Shown here: in pieces, positions 41,371 through 49,171 of the stretch | How the letters are laid out: the number at the start of each line of letters is the position of its first letter | Position numbering within the stretch: position 1 is the stretch's first letter | DNA from: Sporolactobacillus laevolacticus DSM 442 | Lineage (GTDB): Bacteria > Bacillota > Bacilli > Bacillales > Sporolactobacillaceae | Length of the DNA stretch: 49,171 nucleotides | Assembly (NCBI RefSeq): GCF_000497245.1 | Contig: NZ_AWTC01000022.1 | Span: 1-49,171 of the forward strand | Direction of reading: 5' to 3' | Made by a program: the position numbers and the translations under genes | The notes under the pieces: generated by a model | Told to the model about the DNA's origin: nothing | The model's database searches: none | Seen by the model: only the letters and a program-made list of their open reading frames with translations

Positions 41371-41408
41371 TTTCATTTATCTTAATGAAATTAGTCTCAT
41401 GCTATAAT
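41371..41408 (+). promoter_or_regulatory. cssRS promoter region with TTTCAT palindrome
   Basis: An extended -10 TGCTATAAT (41400-41408) has no good -35 at 17 bp. Upstream lies TTTCAT-TTATCTTA-ATGAAA (41371-41390), an inverted repeat that may bind the response regulator; a weak -35 plus an activator site would fit autoregulation (inference). Confidence 0.45.
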
Positions 41409-41526
41409 TTAATTATTTATTAGTTCTGTTTCATGATTCTGTTGAGGCTGAAACATTGGGCACTGAATCCTTTAGCGGAACTACATAGTTATTTTAATAA
41501 AAGACTCATATAAGGATGATTTCTCT

Positions 41527-42204
41527 ATGAATGAAACACTCTTTAAAATTAACCTCGTTGAGGATGAAGAAAGTCTGGCATCTATTCTCAAGGCGTATAT
41601 GGAGAATGAAGGATGGGATGTTTCTGTTTTTCATACGGCTGAAGAGGCTATGAATTATTTGCATAATGGCGTACATTTGTGGATTCTGGATATTATGTTG
41701 CCAGGCATGTCCGGTTATGATTTAATCAAGAAAATTAAAGAGAACCACTCTGAACAGCCCGTCATTTTTATTTCGGCAAGGGATCAGGATCTTGACAAAA
41801 TTCTTGGGCTTGAGCTAGGGAGTGATGATTATCTTGCTAAGCCTTTTCTTCCTAAGGAACTTGTGATTCGCGTGAAGAAATTGCTGCATCGTGTGTATGG
41901 AGCAGGTATCCATGAGAATAGAATGGTCATCTCTAAATATCAGCTTGATGTCGTTCGACGCAAGGTATTTGATGAAGAGAATCAGTTAATTGAACTGACA
42001 ACTAAAGAATTTGATGTTCTGCTTTACCTGGTGGAAAATGTTAATGTCGCCAAATCACGACAGGATATTCTCACTGAGGTATGGGGGCAGGACTATGTTG
42101 GGTCCGACAGAGCAGTGGATGATGTTGTTCGACGTATTCGCAGAAAAATGGCACGCTTGTCGCTCGAGACAGTCTATGGGTCTGGATACAGGATCGTCTC
42201 ATGA
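41527..42204 (+). CDS. cssR: OmpR-family response regulator, CssR-like
   Basis: 225 aa: receiver domain (about 1-120, phosphoacceptor Asp 55 in LWILDIMLPG) and winged-helix DNA-binding domain (about 130-225, DYVGSDRAVDDVVRRIRRKM). Several blocks are very close to B. subtilis CssR, such as HLWILDIMLP, VIFISARD and LGLELGSDDY, so it is assigned to the secretion-stress system that activates htrA/htrB-type proteases when misfolded exported protein accumulates. Its stop overlaps the kinase start (ATGA). The proximity to prsA fits this role. Confidence 0.82.
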   Translation: MNETLFKINLVEDEESLASILKAYMENEGWDVSVFHTAEEAMNYLHNGVHLWILDIMLPGMSGYDLIKKIKENHSEQPVIFISARDQDLDKILGLELGSDDYLAKPFLPKELVIRVKKLLHRVYGAGIHENRMVISKYQLDVVRRKVFDEENQLIELTTKEFDVLLYLVENVNVAKSRQDILTEVWGQDYVGSDRAVDDVVRRIRRKMARLSLETVYGSGYRIVS

Positions 42205-43604
42205 AATTGCCGATAAAAATGACGCTGACCAAGCGTATATGGCTGTCCTTCGCACTGCTTGAATGCATTATCGGCTTAATTATAATCAGTGTGTACCCGT
42301 ACTCGATCCAAAGCACGTTAAAAGAAAATACTTATCGAACGATCGAAGTGCAACAGATGCTGAACTTTCAAGCACTTACCGGAGGTTACGGAGTGGACAA
42401 CCCCGGAACACAGGTTCATGATCAAGATTCAACAAGTTCAATCTGGACTTTAATGGTAAATAATCAATTTCAGACGATCATTGGCCATGCTCCTTCAGAC
42501 CGTTCTGTGCTTGTACAAATGAAACAACAGATCAAATCTCAAAAAAGTGAATTAGCTCGCTATGAATTAAAGATAAACGATTCGACCCTTTATTTTGTCG
42601 CTAGGCGTTTCAGAATAAATTCAGTAAACGGTTATCTAATTTCCTACATGTGGGATACCTATAATAATGAATTGAAAGATAGTTTGTGGAATCGCCTGAT
42701 CTTTACTTTTGCGATGGCAAGCATTCTTAGCTTGTTTCTTGCTTTTTGGCTAGCACGTTATCTGAAACGACCGCTTGATATCTTAGGCAGGCGGTTTAAA
42801 GAAATTTCACGATTGAATTGGGAAAAGCCGTTCGAATGGAAAGGCGATGTAGAGTACGAACGGCTCTCTGCGCAATTCGAGGAAATGCGGCTCAACTTGA
42901 TCCAATATGATAAATCCCAGAAAGTGTTTCTCCAGCAGGCCTCTCATGAATTGAAAACACCGATTATGATCGTGCAAAGTTATGCGCAATCTGTTAAGGA
43001 CGGTATTTATCCAAAAGGCGGATTGGATGATTCCATGGATATTATCATCCGTGAAGCTCAGCAGATGGAGAAACGCGTACGAAAACTACTGTATTTTACT
43101 CGTTTCGATTCACTTGGCGATCAACAAATGCGTTACTCGAGGATCCGCTTTGGCGATCTTGCGGGATTAGTGCGTAAAAGGCTGATGGCCCAGCGACCAG
43201 ATATAGATATTCACGTCGGTGGTGAAGAGACGATGATTTACGCCGATCAGGAACAACTGCAGACCGTTTTGGAAAATCTGGTCGAAAATGCACTGCGTTA
43301 TGCGATTCACAATATATGGATGGAAGCTGATGGAAGCAGTACGCTTCATTCAGTAATTTCTGTAAAGAATGATGGTCCTTCGATTCCGGAAGATGAAAGG
43401 AAAGCGATGTTCGAACCGTTCCAAAAAGGCGAAAAAGGACAGTTTGGATTAGGGCTCGCGATTGTCAAACGGATCGTTAATAATCATCATGGGTTTATCC
43501 GTGTGATAAACATTGAAGACGGGGTTGCGTTTCAAATGACATTACCTGCCCCGCCTCCGCAGAAACAAAATGGAGAATCTGATAAAATAATTGGAAAGGA
43601 CTAA
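42201..43604 (+). CDS. cssS: sensor histidine kinase, CssS-like
   Basis: 467 aa. A transmembrane helix at about 12-33, an extracytoplasmic sensor of about 130 residues, a second helix at about 166-188, a HAMP linker, HisKA with phosphoacceptor His 249 in QASHELKTP, and HATPase_c with N box VLENLVENALRY and G box FGLGLAIVKRI. The ELKTPIMIVQSYAQSVKDGI and PKGGLDD block resembles CssS. It should sense secretion stress at the membrane and phosphorylate CssR. The gene starts within the stop of cssR. Confidence 0.8.
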   Translation: MKLPIKMTLTKRIWLSFALLECIIGLIIISVYPYSIQSTLKENTYRTIEVQQMLNFQALTGGYGVDNPGTQVHDQDSTSSIWTLMVNNQFQTIIGHAPSDRSVLVQMKQQIKSQKSELARYELKINDSTLYFVARRFRINSVNGYLISYMWDTYNNELKDSLWNRLIFTFAMASILSLFLAFWLARYLKRPLDILGRRFKEISRLNWEKPFEWKGDVEYERLSAQFEEMRLNLIQYDKSQKVFLQQASHELKTPIMIVQSYAQSVKDGIYPKGGLDDSMDIIIREAQQMEKRVRKLLYFTRFDSLGDQQMRYSRIRFGDLAGLVRKRLMAQRPDIDIHVGGEETMIYADQEQLQTVLENLVENALRYAIHNIWMEADGSSTLHSVISVKNDGPSIPEDERKAMFEPFQKGEKGQFGLGLAIVKRIVNNHHGFIRVINIEDGVAFQMTLPAPPPQKQNGESDKIIGKD

Positions 43605-43648
43605 TTGTCAGAAACGATCTGACAGTTGACTCCTTAAATGCATGAAAG

Positions 43649-43673
43649 AATGGCGGCCTTGAAAGGCCATTTT
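43649..43673 (+). terminator. hairpin after cssS
   Basis: GGCCTT (43655-43660) pairs with AAGGCC (43663-43668), followed by ATTTTG. A second perfect hairpin, TGTCAGA-AACGA-TCTGACA (43606-43624), lies just after the stop codon. Together they probably attenuate or end cssRS transcription before yhaM. Confidence 0.45.
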
Positions 43674-43687
43674 GAAGGGAAGGGTTC

Positions 43688-44683
43688 ATGTTGAAGGGAA
43701 TCGCGTTTTACAAAGAAGGCGAGCATGTTCATGAATACCTGTTGATAAAGAGCGTGACTAAAGGACTGGCGAGTAATGGCAAGCCTTTTCTTACGATTAT
43801 GCTTCAGGACAAGACGGGCGATATTGAGTCAAAGCTATGGGGCAGCACACCTGAAGATGAAAGTAATTATGTTCCGGGAGTTGTCGTTTTGGCGGAAGGA
43901 GACGTCACCACATTCAGAGGAAGAAATCAGTTCAAGATCCGAACGATTCGTCCTGCGTCGGATCATGACCCGATTAATAAAGCAGATCTCGTGATGGCCG
44001 CTCCGTTATCCATTGATGAATTGAATGAAAAGATCACTCAATATCTATTTGAGATAAAGAATCCGGTCATTCAGAGGCTGACTCGCGCGCTTTTAAAAAA
44101 GCACCATCACGATTTTTTTGAATACCCAGCTGCTGTAAGCATTCATCATAATTTCCTTTCCGGATTAGCCTATCATGTTTGCTGTATGCTGGACATGGCG
44201 AAGGCAGTCGTCAACTTATACCCGGAAATCGATAAAGACTTGCTGTATGCCGGCATTATTATTCATGATATGGGAAAGCTGGAAGAGTTATCAGGTGTGA
44301 CGGCGACAAGCTACACATTGACAGGAAATCTGCTTGGCCATATCTCCATCATGATTGACAAGATTGGCAAGATAGCGGATGAGTTGGGGATTGGCGATAA
44401 AGAAGAAGTTCTGCTGCTGCAGCACATGGTACTCAGCCACCATGAAAATCCAGAATGGGGAAGCCCGAAGCCTCCGCTCTTTAAAGAAGCGGAAATTCTG
44501 CATATTCTTGATGATATGGATGCTAAAATAAATGTCATGACCCGCGCGGTTAGAAAGACACGTCCAGGCGAATTCTCTGAGCGTATTTTCGCTATGAACA
44601 ACCGTTCGCTGTACCGTCCATCTTTTGACACCAATGATTTAGAAGAAACATCACAGCATATCCACGAAGACAACACAAATTAA
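43688..44683 (+). CDS. yhaM: 3'-5' exoribonuclease YhaM
   Basis: 331 aa. An N-terminal OB-fold ([20 protein letters not shown]) is followed by an HD domain with [25 protein letters not shown] and [15 protein letters not shown]. YhaM degrades RNA and single-stranded DNA from the 3' end in a metal-dependent manner in Bacillus. GAAGGGAAGGG precedes the ATG. In B. subtilis it sits directly beside yhaN; here cssRS and a repeat lie between. Slightly longer than the usual 314 aa because of an extended C-terminus. Confidence 0.9.
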   Translation: MLKGIAFYKEGEHVHEYLLIKSVTKGLASNGKPFLTIMLQDKTGDIESKLWGSTPEDESNYVPGVVVLAEGDVTTFRGRNQFKIRTIRPASDHDPINKADLVMAAPLSIDELNEKITQYLFEIKNPVIQRLTRALLKKHHHDFFEYPAAVSIHHNFLSGLAYHVCCMLDMAKAVVNLYPEIDKDLLYAGIIIHDMGKLEELSGVTATSYTLTGNLLGHISIMIDKIGKIADELGIGDKEEVLLLQHMVLSHHENPEWGSPKPPLFKEAEILHILDDMDAKINVMTRAVRKTRPGEFSERIFAMNNRSLYRPSFDTNDLEETSQHIHEDNTN

Positions 44684-44769
44684 TCTGGTCTAACAGTCCC
44701 GCCTCATGCATACAGTAACAGTGCGAATGAAAAAATGGACAAACGTCATGTACGTTGGGAGGCGGGAAC

Positions 44770-45063
44770 ATGAAACAAGCCAGACGTTCATTAATTGTTG
44801 TTGCGTTACTTTTCCTGCTCTTCATGCTGCAGCAATTCGGTTTGATTGATCCGGTGATTAATAAACTAGAAAGTATCGCTTGGTGGGTTTATTTAGTGGT
44901 TGCCGGTATTATTTTCAGCGGATATCAAGCATTCAGCATATCCAGGCAGGACAAAGAAGTAGATGAAGAGTGGGTCGAACAGCAAGGCAATGTTTATATG
45001 AAAAGAATGGATGCGGAGAAAAAGCGGCGTCAAAGCAGAAAAAATCCGAAAGCTATGCAATAA
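44770..45063 (+). CDS. yhaL: sporulation protein YhaL family
   Basis: 97 aa. Two hydrophobic segments (about 8-22 and 35-52) precede a highly charged C-terminus. The block WWVYLVVAGIIFSGYQAF followed by DEEWVEQQGNVYMKRM matches the SpoYhaL family. It lies between yhaM and prsA as in Bacillus, which supports the assignment. The molecular function is unknown; in the family it is linked to sporulation. ATG 44770 follows GGGAGGCGGG; an upstream in-frame ATG at 44755 is rejected. Confidence 0.83.
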   Translation: MKQARRSLIVVALLFLLFMLQQFGLIDPVINKLESIAWWVYLVVAGIIFSGYQAFSISRQDKEVDEEWVEQQGNVYMKRMDAEKKRRQSRKNPKAMQ

Positions 45064-45083
45064 GCATGGCCTTCGGATTTTTA
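45041..45083 (+). terminator. terminator of yhaL
   Basis: AAAATCCGAA overlapping the end of the gene pairs with TTCGGATTTT (45072-45081) and T residues follow. Confidence 0.75.
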
Positions 45084-45133
45084 TTTTTCCAGAGAAAAAA
45101 ACTTCTATCAACCTCAAAAAATTATCAATAAAA

Positions 45134-45174
45134 AAAGATCCAATCGAAAATTTTAATCTTCGATTGAATCTTTT
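45134..45174 (-). terminator. terminator of prsA
   Basis: On the minus strand AAGATTCAATCGAA pairs with TTCGATTGGATCTT and is followed by seven T residues. Confidence 0.85.
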
Positions 45175-45177
45175 GGA

Positions 45178-46059
45178 TTACTGTTGAGTTGTCGTTGTAG
45201 CTGCTGAGTTATCGAACAAGTCTTTAAAATCTTTATCTTTGACTTGGACATTGTTATTTTTAATTAATGTTTTCATGACTTGGTCTTGTGATTTTTCCTT
45301 GCTAGCAAGGTATGCTTCCTTGACAGAAGACTTCAGATCATTATAAGCATCTTTCTTACCTTCAAGTTTGATAATGTGATATCCGCCATCTGTACTTGAG
45401 TAAACGAGAGGGCTGATTTGTCCAACCTTCAGTTTCATTGCTGCATTACTGAATTCAGGGACCATGGTTGATTGCTTGAACCAGCCAAGCTCGCCGCCTT
45501 TGGTTTTTGAACCTGTGTCTATCGAGTATTTCTTAGCTAGAGCAGCGAAATCGGAGCCGCTTTGAGCTTTCTTCAGAACAGATTGAGCGGTTTTTTTGTC
45601 TTTAATAAGAATGTGGCTAGCCTTAAGTTCTGTCAGCTGAATCTTATTTTTATTGTAATAATCTTTAAGCGCCTTATCGTTTACCTTAATACCCGCCTGC
45701 TGTGCTTTTGTCATCATCAGTGAGTCTTTGATCTGACGTCTGAACTGAGCTTCAGTCAGCTTATTTTGGGCAAGAGCTTGTTTGAATTGGTCTTCAGTAG
45801 AGAATGTTTTCCGAACTTGATCATATTTTGCGTCTACAGCTTTCTTCGACACATTGTAATTCTTCTCAAGAAGTTTCTCATAAACCAAATTCTGAAGAAC
45901 TTGATCACCATTTGTCTTCTTCAGTTCATTGTAAAATTCTTCTTTAGTAATATTACCGCTTTTTGTTTTAACAACTGCGGCATTATCTCCGCCATTACCG
46001 CATGCTCCAAGGCTTGCGAGTACAATAACGGCAGCTAGAACCATCATTAGCTTCTTCAA
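45178..46059 (-). CDS. prsA: foldase lipoprotein PrsA (parvulin peptidyl-prolyl isomerase)
   Basis: 293 aa. Lipoprotein signal MKKLMMVLAAVIVLASLGAC with lipidation at Cys 20, an N-terminal chaperone region, and a PpiC domain at about 125-225 (ASHILIKDKKTA, KYSIDTG, GGELGWF, FSNAAMKLKVGQIS, GYHIIKLEG). It folds exported proteins between membrane and wall. The start is TTG 46059 with AGGAG 8 nt upstream; the frame is open to 46089 but without an SD. The gene is divergent from ypmS and convergent with yhaL, as in Bacillus. It is a natural partner of the nearby CssRS secretion-stress system. Confidence 0.93.
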   Translation of the reverse strand: MKKLMMVLAAVIVLASLGACGNGGDNAAVVKTKSGNITKEEFYNELKKTNGDQVLQNLVYEKLLEKNYNVSKKAVDAKYDQVRKTFSTEDQFKQALAQNKLTEAQFRRQIKDSLMMTKAQQAGIKVNDKALKDYYNKNKIQLTELKASHILIKDKKTAQSVLKKAQSGSDFAALAKKYSIDTGSKTKGGELGWFKQSTMVPEFSNAAMKLKVGQISPLVYSSTDGGYHIIKLEGKKDAYNDLKSSVKEAYLASKEKSQDQVMKTLIKNNNVQVKDKDFKDLFDNSAATTTTQQ

Positions 46060-46451
46060 TACGTCCACTCCTAATTTAAATTGTTCCACATTACAACAGT
46101 ATTTCGCAGATACTTGCGGTTATCCGTCGCATAGCACAAGAATATTTTTTTCCCATGCTAAGTGGAAATCAGCTTGTCAACACTGTACATTCTAACTGAT
46201 AAGAGCCCTGATTGTCGAGTTGCGGAAGAACCATCCACTTATATTTCGCTAAATTCCGCCAAATTAAGAAATCATTTAAATCAAATAATTGTTAAATCGC
46301 TATGTGAAGCGAATTGTTAAGGGCCAGCATTTTACTCAGAGAGTGCTTTTCTCTATCTTGGTTGATGATTCATGATCAATGATTTAATAGTTAACAGACT
46401 AATTTAGCAGGGCTTTTGTTTTAAGAAATCATACAATCACTTGTCCATTGG
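46060..46451. other. prsA upstream region, no gene found
   Basis: Nearly 400 bp of AT-rich spacer. On the minus strand a perfect TTGACA (46180-46175) has no good -10 at 17 bp. TTGTTAA (46289-46295) and TTGTTAA (46314-46320) flank the palindrome TCGCT-ATGTGA-AGCGA (46297-46312), a possible regulatory site. No coding frame with an SD was seen. Confidence 0.3.
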
Positions 46452-46480
46452 TTCGCACAAAATACGAAATGCGCTATAAT
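46452..46480 (+). promoter_or_regulatory. promoter of the ypmS-like gene
   Basis: TTCGCA (46452-46457) and perfect TATAAT (46475-46480) are 17 bp apart, 86 bp upstream of the start codon. Confidence 0.55.
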
Positions 46481-46565
46481 AAGAAAATTACAGGACGAGT
46501 TAAAATAAGCAAAATTCAGGTGCGCCTATTTAATATAGTGGAAGAAAAGGAGAGGGAGAAGAACA

Positions 46566-47162
46566 GTGAATTTAGGAAATCATTCTAGGAAGAAAAATAT
46601 TTGGAAAATCGCTTTTTTATCATTTCTACTTTTAGAGGTGTTAGCAATTGGTGTGATTTTGGCGATGATTACAAATGGTTTCTCATCAAAAGACGGGGCA
46701 TTGCCACGGACTGACCGGACTCAGGGACAAGCAATTTTTTCCGTGCAAGCCAACAAACAACAGCTCGAAAATATGATAAATGATCAAATTGATTCAAACC
46801 AAAATAAACGCCTTTCCTATCATGTCAATATTGGAGACCAGCTTGTGCTTAATGGCAAGTACAAGCTCTTATTTACTGCGATTCCTTTTTCATTAACCTT
46901 TACACCGGGTGTTCAGAATGGGGATGTTGTGCTTAAGGAGACGAATGTGAAACTAGGCAGTTTGCCGCTTCCGGATAAACAAGTGCTGAGCTTCTTGAAA
47001 AGCGGCTCGGATTTTCCAAAATGGGTAGTAATTCAACCGAACAAGCGCCAAATCTATATTAATCTGACCCAAGTTCAAGTTCAGCAAGGACTCTATCTAC
47101 GCGCGGAAACGATTAATCTGCCGCACAATGATGTCACATTTAGTGTTCATCAGAAAAAATAA
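46566..47162 (+). CDS. ypmS: YpmS family (DUF2140) membrane-anchored protein
   Basis: 198 aa. A basic N-terminus and one transmembrane helix at about 13-36 anchor an extracytoplasmic domain with KQQLENMINDQI, YKLLFTAIPFSLTFTP, NGDVVLKETNVKLGSLPLP and FPKWVVIQPNKRQIYINL, which match YpmS. Function is unknown. The start is GTG 46566 preceded by AAAGGAGAGGGAG. It has its own promoter. Confidence 0.8.
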   Translation: MNLGNHSRKKNIWKIAFLSFLLLEVLAIGVILAMITNGFSSKDGALPRTDRTQGQAIFSVQANKQQLENMINDQIDSNQNKRLSYHVNIGDQLVLNGKYKLLFTAIPFSLTFTPGVQNGDVVLKETNVKLGSLPLPDKQVLSFLKSGSDFPKWVVIQPNKRQIYINLTQVQVQQGLYLRAETINLPHNDVTFSVHQKK

Positions 47163-47283
47163 ATAGAGGATTCAAATGATTTGATGACAACGTTTGCATT
47201 TATGCCTGCGGTAAGTGTTAGAATAGACTTGGAAGAAAATGCGGATTGCTTAAGCATGTGAACCATAAATGGGGGCGTTCATT

Positions 47284-48516
47284 TTGAAAACCTTTGCTCA
47301 GAAACTGGAAAAGTATGCAGAACTAGCCGTAAAAGTTGGCGCAAATGTTCAGAAAGGCCAGGAAGTGCTGATCAAAGCGCCGATTGAAGCAGGAGAACTC
47401 GTTCGGATTGTTACCGAAAAGGCTTATCAGGCCGGAGCGAAGCGTGTGTATTATAACTGGACGGATGATCATTTGGATCAATTGCGGTTGAACTACACAT
47501 CAGAAGAGGTCATTGCTGAATATCCGGTTTGGAAGGCGAATAAGCTTGAAGATTTGGTGAAACGTGGTGCCGCTTGTATTGATATCAAGACAACAGGCAT
47601 CGGTATCATGGACACGATTGATCCGAAGAAGGCGGCGCTGGATCAGGAAACGATGTGGCGGGCGCTGAATACTTATTATGATTACCGCATGTCCGACCGT
47701 GTCAGCTGGACGATTTTGATCTATCCGACTGTTGAGTGGGCAAAAAAACTGTTTCCAGGGAAAATCAGAGAGCTGGCACTTGCCGATCTGTGGGATGTCA
47801 TTTTTAAAATGACACGGATTGATTGCGAAGATCCCATTCAGGCTTGGGAAGACCATAAAGCCACTCTTGCTGAAAAAATCACCTTACTGAATAAGAAGAA
47901 ATACAAAAAATTGCATTATAAAGCGCCGGGTACAGATCTGGAGATCGCCTTTGATTCTGCTTATCACTGGGATGGAGGAGCTGCGATAAACAGTGCAGGC
48001 ACGACGTTTGTCCCAAACATTCCGACCGAAGAAGTTTACACACTTCCTCTAAAAACAGGTGTCAATGGAACGGTTATGGCGACACGTCCTCTTGTTTATG
48101 GCGGTAAATTGATTGAGAAACTTTCAGTCGCTTTTGAGAATGGACGCATTACCCGTGTCAATGCGAAGGAAGGCGAAGAATTGATCAATCATCTTCTCGC
48201 TACTGATGAAGGCGCACACTATTTAGGTGAGGTTGCTCTTGTTCCAAATGATTCGCCTATATCGAAATCCGGACTCGTTTTCTATACGACCTTGTTTGAT
48301 GAAAATGCTTCTTGCCACCTCGCGATAGGAAAGGCATATCCAACGTGTTTGGATGGAGGAACACAAATGTCTGCTGATGAACTCAAGGCACATGGAGCAA
48401 ACGATAGTCTCATTCATGTCGATTTTATGATCGGTTCCGATCAGTTGGATATTGACGGAGAAAATGCCAATGGTGAATGGGAACCCGTTTTCCGAAACGG
48501 AATTTGGGCATTCTAA
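47284..48516 (+). CDS. ampS: M29-family aminopeptidase (AmpS/AmpT type)
   Basis: 410 aa, full length for the M29 (thermophilic leucyl aminopeptidase T) family, which removes N-terminal amino acids with Co, Zn or Mg. Conserved blocks are VQKGQEVLIKAPIEAGELVR, NIPTEEVYTLPLKTGVNGTV, EVALVPNDSPIS and FDENASCHLAIGKAY. The start is taken as TTG 47284, with GGGGG 8 nt upstream; an ATG at 47269 overlaps that G-run. In the cytosol it could help recycle peptides. A strong two-way terminator follows. Confidence 0.87.
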   Translation: MKTFAQKLEKYAELAVKVGANVQKGQEVLIKAPIEAGELVRIVTEKAYQAGAKRVYYNWTDDHLDQLRLNYTSEEVIAEYPVWKANKLEDLVKRGAACIDIKTTGIGIMDTIDPKKAALDQETMWRALNTYYDYRMSDRVSWTILIYPTVEWAKKLFPGKIRELALADLWDVIFKMTRIDCEDPIQAWEDHKATLAEKITLLNKKKYKKLHYKAPGTDLEIAFDSAYHWDGGAAINSAGTTFVPNIPTEEVYTLPLKTGVNGTVMATRPLVYGGKLIEKLSVAFENGRITRVNAKEGEELINHLLATDEGAHYLGEVALVPNDSPISKSGLVFYTTLFDENASCHLAIGKAYPTCLDGGTQMSADELKAHGANDSLIHVDFMIGSDQLDIDGENANGEWEPVFRNGIWAF

Positions 48517-48532
48517 GGTGATTTGGAGATAT

Positions 48533-48587
48533 AAAAGGCGCCCGTATCTGATGAAATAATGATCAGGTACAGGCGCCTTTTTTTACG
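48533..48587. terminator. bidirectional terminator between ampS and ytxH
   Basis: AAAAGGCGCC (48534-48543) pairs with GGCGCCTTTT, with an inner CTGAT/ATCAG pairing. T runs flank both sides, serving ampS on plus and the YtxH gene on minus. Confidence 0.88.
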
Positions 48588-48588
48588 A

Positions 48589-48993
48589 TTACAACGATGG
48601 CGGAGTTTCTTCTTCACCTGGCTTCTTCTCAGGGGACTCTTCCGTGAGTTTATTGGCCAGCTTTTCTTTTGCGGCTTCTAATTGGACCACATTATTTTTG
48701 ATTTTTGTCAAATAAGGCTGCACATCTTCTTTCCATTCTTGCAGAAGATTGCCAAGGTCAGATACGGCTGACTTTAGCACCGGTACGCTTTCATCTTTTA
48801 AAGCGATGACACGGTCTTTCACGATGCTCAAATTATTCGCCGCATCTTTTAGTGGTTGCTGGATGGAGAGTGCTCGTTCCTTTATATCACTTCTGATTTC
48901 TTCGCCTCTTTTTGGCGTGGTCAATAAGACAATAGTCCCGCCGACAATTCCACCGACAACAGCGCCGATCGTGTAAGAGAAAAATTTTCCCAT
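48589..48993 (-). CDS. YtxH domain-containing general stress-type protein
   Basis: 134 aa. The N-terminal YtxH segment FFSYTIGAVVGGIVGGTIVL followed by LTTPKRGEEIRSDI is a glycine-rich membrane helix with the conserved P-x-x-G motif. The remainder is a helical, charged region (about 35-115) with a Glu/Pro-rich tail. Related proteins are sigma-B or spore-associated in bacilli, but function is unknown. ATG 48993 follows AGAGGTGAAAGG; the upstream GTG 49002 lies in the SD. Confidence 0.82.
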   Translation of the reverse strand: MGKFFSYTIGAVVGGIVGGTIVLLTTPKRGEEIRSDIKERALSIQQPLKDAANNLSIVKDRVIALKDESVPVLKSAVSDLGNLLQEWKEDVQPYLTKIKNNVVQLEAAKEKLANKLTEESPEKKPGEEETPPSL

Positions 48994-49036
48994 TCCTTTC
49001 ACCTCTTCACAATAATATGCGTTCTTAACTACCTCT

Positions 49037-49065
49037 ATTATACCCTAGACTGGTGAGCTTATCAC
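49037..49065 (-). promoter_or_regulatory. putative promoter of the YtxH gene
   Basis: On the minus strand a perfect TATAAT (49042-49037) preceded by GGG has GTGATA (49065-49060) 17 bp upstream; the -35 is weak. Confidence 0.45.
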
Positions 49066-49105
49066 TTGATTGTGAAATTGATAATAAGAAACATACTAAC
49101 CTTAA

Positions 49106-49150
49106 TGGTGCAGAAAGTACGACGGTACTCTTCTGCACCACTTTTGTTTT
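49106..49150 (+). terminator. terminator-like hairpin without an obvious upstream gene
   Basis: TGGTGCAGAA (49106-49115) pairs with TTCTGCACCA (49131-49140) with an inner GTAC/GTAC pairing, followed by CTTTTGTTTT. No plus-strand gene ends nearby, since ampS already has a terminator, so it may serve a short RNA or be part of an element extending right of the window. Confidence 0.55.
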
Positions 49151-49171
49151 ATAGTGGGAGTGAAGCATCAG

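Noticed and set aside
41150-41407. 85-residue plus-strand frame after yhaN
   Set aside because: It spans the truncated and full repeat copies and the cssRS promoter; its sequence is explained by the repeat and includes two repeated peptide stretches from the tandem ends.
46152-46180. Sigma-A promoter for prsA from a perfect TTGACA on the minus strand
   Set aside because: At 16-18 bp spacing the -10 would be CATGGG-like, which is very poor; kept only as a note in the spacer entry.

Overview
The window reads as a chromosome segment of a low-GC, endospore-forming member of the Bacillales with a fermentative lifestyle. Spore formation is shown by an alpha/beta small acid-soluble spore protein with a sigma-G-like promoter and by a YhaL-type sporulation protein. 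Fermentation is suggested by pyruvate formate-lyase with its activase and by a mannose-family PTS. CssRS, PrsA, YhaO/YhaN/YhaM, YpmS and YtxH are all Bacillales-type genes. A Sporolactobacillus-like organism would fit, but that is inference and no marker here proves it.

Layout. (1) 477-15347, all on the plus strand: a five-gene oligopeptide-type ABC importer, then an RpiR/MurR regulator and a cell-wall sugar salvage set: AmiE-like serine amidase, AnmK, a tandem GNAT protein, MurQ, a MurK-like kinase, NamZ and NagZ. None of the three hydrolases has a signal peptide and there is no MurNAc PTS transporter (MurP). The picture is import of intact muropeptides followed by cytosolic breakdown to GlcNAc-6-phosphate. 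(2) 15556-16125: a LOG-family protein. (3) 16353-19423, minus strand: pflB-pflA, with a perfect CcpA (cre) site inside the likely promoter. (4) 19652-22452: a zinc-ribbon protein, a glutamine amidotransferase, and a HAD phosphatase with a DeoR regulator on the minus strand. (5) 22862-33905: two tandem LevR-type sigma-54 activators, a clear -24/-12 promoter with repeated upstream GATACACAA elements, then a stand-alone EIIB, EIIAB (manX), EIIC (manY), EIID (manZ), a DUF956 gene, a decayed second manZ fragment and a YobD-like (UPF0266) protein. (6) 34515-36892: cold-shock protein, beta-carbonic anhydrase, SASP and another HAD phosphatase. (7) 37041-46059: yhaO-yhaN, then CssRS, then yhaM-yhaL-prsA. 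This is the Bacillus yhaO-to-prsA neighbourhood with a secretion-stress two-component system and a repeat element placed inside it. (8) 46566-48993: YpmS, an M29 aminopeptidase and a YtxH protein.

A short MITE-like repeat (about 145-165 bp, with terminal inverted repeats around TTCGAAAAG/CTTTTCGAA) occurs in three full copies (about 22464, 35426 and 41186) and one truncated tail (41152). Carbon control recurs: cre-like sequences lie in the pfl promoter, before the first LevR gene and twice in the PTS operon. Start codons were chosen from Shine-Dalgarno spacing, so several genes are shorter than the longest open frame. No rRNA, tRNA, CRISPR array or complete insertion sequence was seen.
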